This document shows, piece by piece, positions 59,554 to 64,000 of a stretch of DNA of 64,000 nt. The DNA comes from Martinezella lusitana (GTDB taxonomy: Bacteria > Pseudomonadota > Alphaproteobacteria > Rhizobiales > Rhizobiaceae): positions 115,579 to 179,578 of the forward strand of contig NZ_FMAF01000012.1 of the NCBI RefSeq assembly GCF_900094565.1. The letters run 5' to 3'. The notes under the pieces are model-generated. The model was given only the letters and a program-made list of their open reading frames with translations, did not search any database and was not told the DNA's origin. The position numbers and the translations under genes are program-made. Positions within the stretch are counted from its first letter, which is position 1. Each line of letters opens with the position of its first letter.

Positions 59554-59592
59554 GTTGATGCGATCTTGTGTTTCGCTCGGCGTGAGCCAGGG

Positions 59593-60531
59593 CTAATCCT
59601 TCAATAGCGCCTGTGCTGTCCTCTCATCGGTGATCAGACCGAATAGACAGCGGCTCTTCAGAACTGCCCGGATGGCCTCGACTTTGGGCAGACCGCCCGA
59701 AAGCGCCACCAGCCGCTCTTTCTTCGAACGCGGCAGCGATGCCGACAGCGTGCGCGCCGTCAACGTCGTCTCGAGAATATTGCCGTCCGCATCAAAGAAG
59801 TGACCGAGAATTTCGCCGACACCGCCGGCAGCCGTGACCTCCTTGATCTCGTGCGGCTCCACCATGCCCGAGAGCACGAGTTGTGCATTGGTATCGACCG
59901 TGCCCAAGCCGACGAGCTTCAGCTCGGCGCCGTTTGCCAGGTCGAACACTTCCTTGACGCCGCGCTGGGCCAGCAGCACATCCCGATCCTCGCGCGTATT
60001 GGCGAAAAACGGCACCGGCATCACATGTGCCTGCATGCCGGTCTTTTCGGCGATGCGATGCATCACGTCATAGGGGTTGGCGGCATAGTTTCTGGTCAGT
60101 CCGCCGAGCAGCGAGACGAAGCGCAGATCCTTGGCGCTGACGCGAGACATGTGGTGAACCGCGGACGAGAGCGTGCGCCCATGGCCGAGGCCAATGACCT
60201 TGTTGTTGCCGCTCTCGATTTCACGACGCAGGAAGCCGGCGCCGGCCTGGCCCAGAGCGCGGAACGCGAATCCCTCCTCGCCGAGATCGGGGGTAACCTC
60301 ACAATATTGCAGGCCAAAGCGTGCCGCGAGCTTCGTTTCAAGCTCCACACATTCGACGATGTCGCCATCGATCGTTACTTTCACCACGCCGTCGGCAACC
60401 GCCCGCGCGATCAGTCGATGCGCCTTGACCGAGGGCACGCCAAGGCGCTTGGCCACCTCGGACTGCGTCAATCCTCCGGCATAGTGCAACCAGGCCGCCC
60501 GCACGGCCAGCGAAGCGTCGGCATCCGTCAT
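59593..60531 (-). CDS. eryD: Erythritol operon regulator EryD (SorC/DeoR family)
   Basis: A 312-residue SorC-family regulator: helix-turn-helix GGLTQSEVAKRLGVPSVKAHRLIARAV (split here), then the effector domain with GLGHGRTLSSAVHHM, FVSLLGGL, LVGLGTVDTNAQ and VALSGGLPK. EryD of Brucella represses the ery operon and is released by erythritol. It follows eryC by 127 bases in the usual eryBCD order and so is probably co-expressed with the genes it controls. ATG 60531 has GGAGG upstream. Confidence 0.9.
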   Translation of the reverse strand: MTDADASLAVRAAWLHYAGGLTQSEVAKRLGVPSVKAHRLIARAVADGVVKVTIDGDIVECVELETKLAARFGLQYCEVTPDLGEEGFAFRALGQAGAGFLRREIESGNNKVIGLGHGRTLSSAVHHMSRVSAKDLRFVSLLGGLTRNYAANPYDVMHRIAEKTGMQAHVMPVPFFANTREDRDVLLAQRGVKEVFDLANGAELKLVGLGTVDTNAQLVLSGMVEPHEIKEVTAAGGVGEILGHFFDADGNILETTLTARTLSASLPRSKKERLVALSGGLPKVEAIRAVLKSRCLFGLITDERTAQALLKD

Positions 60532-60658
60532 CGGCCGCTCCTCCCTACTTCATCACGCATATAGGTCCGCCTGTTCGTTTTCCGATCTCGATTTAACGCC
60601 TCTAACATCGCCTCGTGGCAGATTTGGCTGCAGAATCAAGATTCAGCTGTTTCCGCGG

Positions 60659-61591
60659 CTAGATATGCAAGTCGCCAACGCCCGTGTCGATATGAGGTGC
60701 CCAGAAGGCGACGCTTTCGGCAATCTGCGAGATAACCTGGCGATCGTTGGGCTCACGCTCCTTGAATGACAGCTCCAGGCAGATCTCGTTGTCCTTGGCA
60801 CCACCTTCTGAAAAAGCCTCAAGCAAGGGCGCCGGCTGGATGCGGCCCTTGGCGTTGAACTCCGCAGTAAAGGGCCGGTGGCCGCCCTTGTCCATCAGGC
60901 TCTGCTTGATATGGATGATCGGAGAAACCTTGGGGATGGCGCGCGCCCAGGCATAGGGATCATAGTCGTCGGGATTGGCCGAGGTGACATCGCCATGATC
61001 GATATCGGCCATCATCCACATCGGCACGGCAAGCCGCGCCTTCGTCAAGCGGTCTTGCAGCGCAAGAGATGCCTCGATGGTCTCGCCGAATTCGCGGCCG
61101 ATGCTCATCGGCTCCCAGAATACATAGGAAAGACCTGCCGCGCGGGCATGCTCCGCGACCTCACCCCAGCAATCGATCGCAATCTTGATCAGCTCCTCGC
61201 GCCGGACCGCATCGTCGTAGTCCTTATAGGAGAAGATAGCAAATTGCGTGCCGACGGAATGGCCGCCGAGATCGGCGGTGATGTCGGCAAAGGTCTTGAA
61301 CCAATCGACATAATAGCGCCGGACATCCTTATCCGGATGGCCGAAATGGTTGAGGCGACCGTATGGGCCGGTCATGCCCGAGGTCACACGAACGCCGGTG
61401 CGCTTCAACGCGGCCTGCATATCGCGCGTCAGGCGGCGGATGACGGGGGCCTGCCAACTCGGATTGATGAACTCGTGCGTCAGCTGCAGATCGCGGATGC
61501 GCAGGTCGCGCGCGACCGTTTCGATCAGGTCAGCCGGCTCGGCGAAGCGGTTTACCAGCGGGTTGGTGTTGAGTGAAAGGGTCAAGGGCAT
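60659..61591 (-). CDS. eryC: L-3-tetrulose-4-phosphate racemase EryC
   Basis: A 310-residue xylose-isomerase-like TIM-barrel protein: RDLQLTHEFINPSW, SGMTGPYGRLNHFGHP, YVFWEPMSIGREFGE (metal-binding Glu), WMMADIDHGDVTSAN (Asp/His) and ICLELSFKERE (Glu). In Brucella EryC racemises L-3-tetrulose 4-phosphate made by EryB. Gap to eryB is 31 bases, to eryD 127 bases, matching ery operons elsewhere. GGGAA precedes the ATG. Confidence 0.9.
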   Translation of the reverse strand: MPLTLSLNTNPLVNRFAEPADLIETVARDLRIRDLQLTHEFINPSWQAPVIRRLTRDMQAALKRTGVRVTSGMTGPYGRLNHFGHPDKDVRRYYVDWFKTFADITADLGGHSVGTQFAIFSYKDYDDAVRREELIKIAIDCWGEVAEHARAAGLSYVFWEPMSIGREFGETIEASLALQDRLTKARLAVPMWMMADIDHGDVTSANPDDYDPYAWARAIPKVSPIIHIKQSLMDKGGHRPFTAEFNAKGRIQPAPLLEAFSEGGAKDNEICLELSFKEREPNDRQVISQIAESVAFWAPHIDTGVGDLHI

Positions 61592-61622
61592 GGATATCGG
61601 TTCCCGGCAGTGATCGAATGGT

Positions 61623-63134
61623 TCAGGCGGCCAGCGCCAGTTCGGCGTCGAACCAGGCGGAGAACGCCACCTTCTCTTCAGCCGTCATGCGCAGCCCTTC
61701 CTTGGTGCGGCGCATGAGCACATCTTCCGCCTTCTGCGCCCATTCCGACGCCGCCAGATAGCGGGCCTCGGCCTCATAGAGATTGCCGCCGAAATGGCGT
61801 CCGAGCCCGGCAAGAGACGTAGCACCCCCGACGATCTGCTTGGTCCGCGCACCATAGAGATGGCCGTAATGGTTCACGAGCGCGCGCGGCATCCAGGGAT
61901 AGGCCGAACGCAGAGAATCGGCGAAAGCGACATAATCGGCATTCGGGATATCGCCGCCCGGAAGCTTGGCGTCACGCGTCCAGTCGCTGCCCATCTTGGG
62001 GAAGAACTTGGCAAGCTTCTGCATGGCGTGCTCCGAGAGCTTGCGGAACGTCGTGATCTTGCCGCCGAAAACGTTGAGAAGCGGCGCGCCGCCGGTCTCG
62101 TCGAGATCGAAGACATAGTCGCGTGTTACGGCCGAAGGATTGCCCTTGCCGTCGTCGAACAGCGGCCGGACGCCGGAGAAGCATTCGATCACATCGGAAC
62201 GACGCAGCTTTTCCTTGAAGTAGCGGTTTACGGCGGCGATCAGATAGTCGATTTCCGTCTCATCGGCCTTCACCTCCTCCGGCTTGCCCTCGTAGGGGAT
62301 GTCGGTCGTGCCGATCAGCGCCTTGTCGCCTTCGTAGGGGTTGATGAAGATCACACGCTTGTCGTGGTTCTGCACCAGATAGGCCTGCTGCCCGCTCCAG
62401 AACTTCGGAACGATGATATGGCTGCCCTTGACGAGGCGGACGCTGCGGCGGCTGTTGGAGCCGGCAACACGGTTGATGATGTCGTTGACCCATGGGCCTG
62501 ATGCATTCACCAGAACCTTGGCGCGCACCGTGCGCACTTCGCCGGAGCGCTGGTCGCGCGTCTGGACAATCCAGCCACCCTTATCGCGCCGGGCGCTGAT
62601 ACAGGCCGTGCGCGTCAGGATCTGCGCGCCCTTGGAAGCTGCATCGAGCGCATTGAGGACGACAAGCCGCGCGTCATCAACCCAACAGTCGGAATATTCG
62701 AATCCCTTGGAATACTGGTCGAGGATAGGTGCGCCCTCGGGATCGCGATGCAGATCGAGCGAGCGCGTACCCGGCAACCTCTTGCGGCCACCGAGATGGT
62801 CGTAGAGGAAAAGACCGAGGCGAACGAGCCAGGCGGGACGATCCGTTGGGCTATGCGGCAGCACGAAGCGCATCGGCCAGATAATGTGGCTTGCCGAATT
62901 CAGGAGCACTTCGCGTTCGATCAGCGCTTCGCGCACCAGACGGAATTCGTAGTATTCGAGATAGCGCAGACCGCCATGCACCAGTTTGCCGGACCGCGAG
63001 GATGTTCCCTCCGCCAGATCGCCTTTCTCGCACATCATGACCGAGAGACCCCGGCCGGCTGCGTCGCGGGCAATGCCGGCACCATTGATGCCGCCGCCGA
63101 TCACAAAGAGATCCAAGATTTCGGGTTCAGTCAT
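61623..63134 (-). CDS. eryB: Erythritol-4-phosphate dehydrogenase EryB (GlpD-like)
   Basis: A 503-residue FAD-dependent dehydrogenase of the GlpD family: FAD motif DLFVIGGGINGAGIARDAAG, GTSSRSGKLVHGGLRYLEYYEF, and GDKALIGTTDI with NPSAVTRDYVFDLD in the substrate domain. It oxidises L-erythritol 4-phosphate to L-3-tetrulose 4-phosphate. It is called EryB rather than GlpD because eryC and eryD follow directly. ATG 63134 is used because GGAG lies six bases before it; an in-frame ATG at 63146 lies upstream. eryA, normally just upstream, is absent from the window. Confidence 0.9.
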   Translation of the reverse strand: MTEPEILDLFVIGGGINGAGIARDAAGRGLSVMMCEKGDLAEGTSSRSGKLVHGGLRYLEYYEFRLVREALIEREVLLNSASHIIWPMRFVLPHSPTDRPAWLVRLGLFLYDHLGGRKRLPGTRSLDLHRDPEGAPILDQYSKGFEYSDCWVDDARLVVLNALDAASKGAQILTRTACISARRDKGGWIVQTRDQRSGEVRTVRAKVLVNASGPWVNDIINRVAGSNSRRSVRLVKGSHIIVPKFWSGQQAYLVQNHDKRVIFINPYEGDKALIGTTDIPYEGKPEEVKADETEIDYLIAAVNRYFKEKLRRSDVIECFSGVRPLFDDGKGNPSAVTRDYVFDLDETGGAPLLNVFGGKITTFRKLSEHAMQKLAKFFPKMGSDWTRDAKLPGGDIPNADYVAFADSLRSAYPWMPRALVNHYGHLYGARTKQIVGGATSLAGLGRHFGGNLYEAEARYLAASEWAQKAEDVLMRRTKEGLRMTAEEKVAFSAWFDAELALAA

Positions 63135-63400
63135 GTCATGCTCCAATGAAAGAACACAAGGGGCAAAACACCAGCATTTGCAGGCTTTTCCTTGGGTTCA
63201 TTTGTTATTTGACCGGCATTTTCGCCGATCGGCTAAAGGTCTATCTTCCGCAGGACAAAGATGTCCTTCGGTTCTCGAACCATGCTCCAATTCGTGATCC
63301 TGATGCCTCTCGGCTTCGGTCACAGAGTGGCGTTCGGCTCCCGGTTTCCCATTCTCCTTGAAGAGCGCAGCCCAGTCCTGCCGGGCTCGCTAGCACGACA
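63135..63400 (-). other. Gap between IS110 transposase and eryB
   Basis: About 266 bases holding no recognisable gene. It must contain the downstream end of the IS110-family element and the leader of eryB, but I can see neither a clear element boundary nor an eryA remnant in any frame. Confidence 0.4.
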
Positions 63401-64000
63401 TCAGGACAACCGGGATATCGTCGACGCGCCTTCCGTGGTGCTGGTGCCGCGCGGCTCGTAAGCGCGCTGGTCACGCAGGATCTGGAAGGCGATCGTCAAA
63501 AGCTTGCGCGCAATCGCCACGCGCGCCTTGTTGGTTCCTTTGATCTTCAGGTGGTCGTATTGGGTTCGAAGCTGCGCATCTGTAGCGATGGCGGGAGAAA
63601 CCGCTTCCACGAAGGCCCAGCGCAGCCACTTGTTGCCCTGCTTGATGATCTTGCCGTGGAAGGTCTTGCCGCCGCTCGAATAGGTCGACGGCACAAGCCC
63701 GGCATAGGCGGCAAGCTTCTTCGGGTTACGGAAGCGGGATATATCGTCAATCTCCGCGTCGATCAGCCGGGCGAAGAACTCGCCAATGCCGGGGATTGTC
63801 TTCAACACCTTCACATTGGCATTGGCCTTGGTCATCGTCCGGATCGTTGCGTCCGACTGCTTGATGCGCACGTCAATGTCGCCGATGAAGTCGAGGCCAC
63901 GATCGATCTGGACGCGGTCGATCTCTGAGACGTTGACCTGCGCCAGCTGAATGCGGCCGGCCTTGCCGAACAGATCGCCGAGCTTCTTCAGCTGTGCCGT
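63401..64000 (-). mobile_element. IS110-family insertion sequence, transposase C-terminal part
   Basis: The frame is open from 64000 down to the stop at 63401 (199 residues) and continues beyond the window. It contains the IS110 C-terminal transposase_20 domain: TIPGIGEFFARLIDAEI, FRNPKKLAAYAGLVPSTY, GNKWLRWAFVEAV and KARVAIARKLLTIAFQIL. The N-terminal DEDD catalytic domain lies outside. IS110 elements insert using a bridge RNA encoded in a non-coding end, usually leave no obvious inverted repeats, and are cut and pasted at specific sites. The position next to eryB suggests disruption or displacement of eryA. Confidence 0.85.

Noticed and set aside
61623..63134. Housekeeping glycerol-3-phosphate dehydrogenase (GlpD) instead of EryB
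   Set aside because: The protein is GlpD-like, but eryC and eryD follow immediately and no glp transporter or kinase is near.
1..64000. CRISPR arrays, rRNA genes or complete tRNA genes
   Set aside because: I looked for regularly spaced repeats and conserved RNA cores and found none apart from the tRNA-fMet fragment.

Overview
The window looks like part of a Rhizobiaceae genome (Rhizobium/Agrobacterium type), probably from an accessory replicon or a variable part of a large one. The evidence is the type VI secretion gene order tssM, tagF-pppA fusion, ppkA; a rhizobial/Brucella-type erythritol operon; a DUF1402 protein; GC-rich coding sequence; and GGAG-type ribosome binding sites. No function was tested: assignments rest on motifs and gene order read from the sequence.

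Layout. 1-3.5 kb: tail of a type VI secretion operon (C-terminal part of TssM, TagF-PppA, PpkA). 3.5-9.2 kb: a Wza-like polysaccharide export lipoprotein, two exported proteins (one a trypsin-like protease), a decayed abiE toxin-antitoxin locus fused to an hlyD fragment, and an AraC regulator. 9.5-20.6 kb: a sugar-acid (gluconate/idonate type) regulon with an ABC importer, a LacI-family regulator, gluconokinase, an IdnO-like reductase, a 2-hydroxyacid dehydrogenase, an IdnD-like zinc dehydrogenase, a GlcG/HbpS protein and an SMP-30 lactonase. These units are tied together by four copies of a palindrome (ATGTTATCGATAACAT type), which is the E. coli GntR/IdnR operator pattern. 20.7-29 kb: small regulators, a response-regulator fragment, queC-queD-queE behind a preQ1-I riboswitch, an aldo/keto reductase with a divergent LysR gene, an XRE regulator and a TadG-like pilus protein.

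29.05-30.0 kb holds the most unusual structure. A Phd/PemK toxin-antitoxin pair sits inside a 931-bp unit bounded by 23-bp terminal inverted repeats (22/23 identical) and flanked by a perfect 8-bp direct repeat, CTCTAATG. It has no transposase, so it looks like a non-autonomous transposable element whose cargo is a toxin-antitoxin module.

30-35 kb: an MHYT-GGDEF-EAL cyclic-di-GMP protein and a PA14-containing GH3 beta-glucosidase. 35-47.5 kb: a surface-polysaccharide locus with an ABC-2 exporter (Wzm/Wzt type) on the plus strand and a tightly packed minus-strand operon. That operon makes a CDP-linked, probably C-methylated 6-deoxyhexose (RfbF, RfbG, an RmlC-like epimerase, a C-methyltransferase, an NAD-dependent reductase/epimerase) and carries four glycosyltransferases and a second methyltransferase. 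48-56.2 kb: a patchwork of envelope proteins (BTLCP, DUF1402), pseudogenes (GT29-like glycosyltransferase, SAM methyltransferase), small XRE regulators, a ROK regulator, an Rrf2/thioredoxin-reductase-like pair and a 30-nt fragment of the 3' end of initiator tRNA.

56.5-64 kb: a glycerophosphodiester phosphodiesterase convergent with the erythritol catabolic genes eryB-eryC-eryD and DeoR regulator-tpiA2(eryH)-rpiB(eryI), which together feed erythritol phosphate toward D-erythrose 4-phosphate. The expected kinase gene eryA is not next to eryB; an IS110-family transposase occupies that position and runs off the end of the window.
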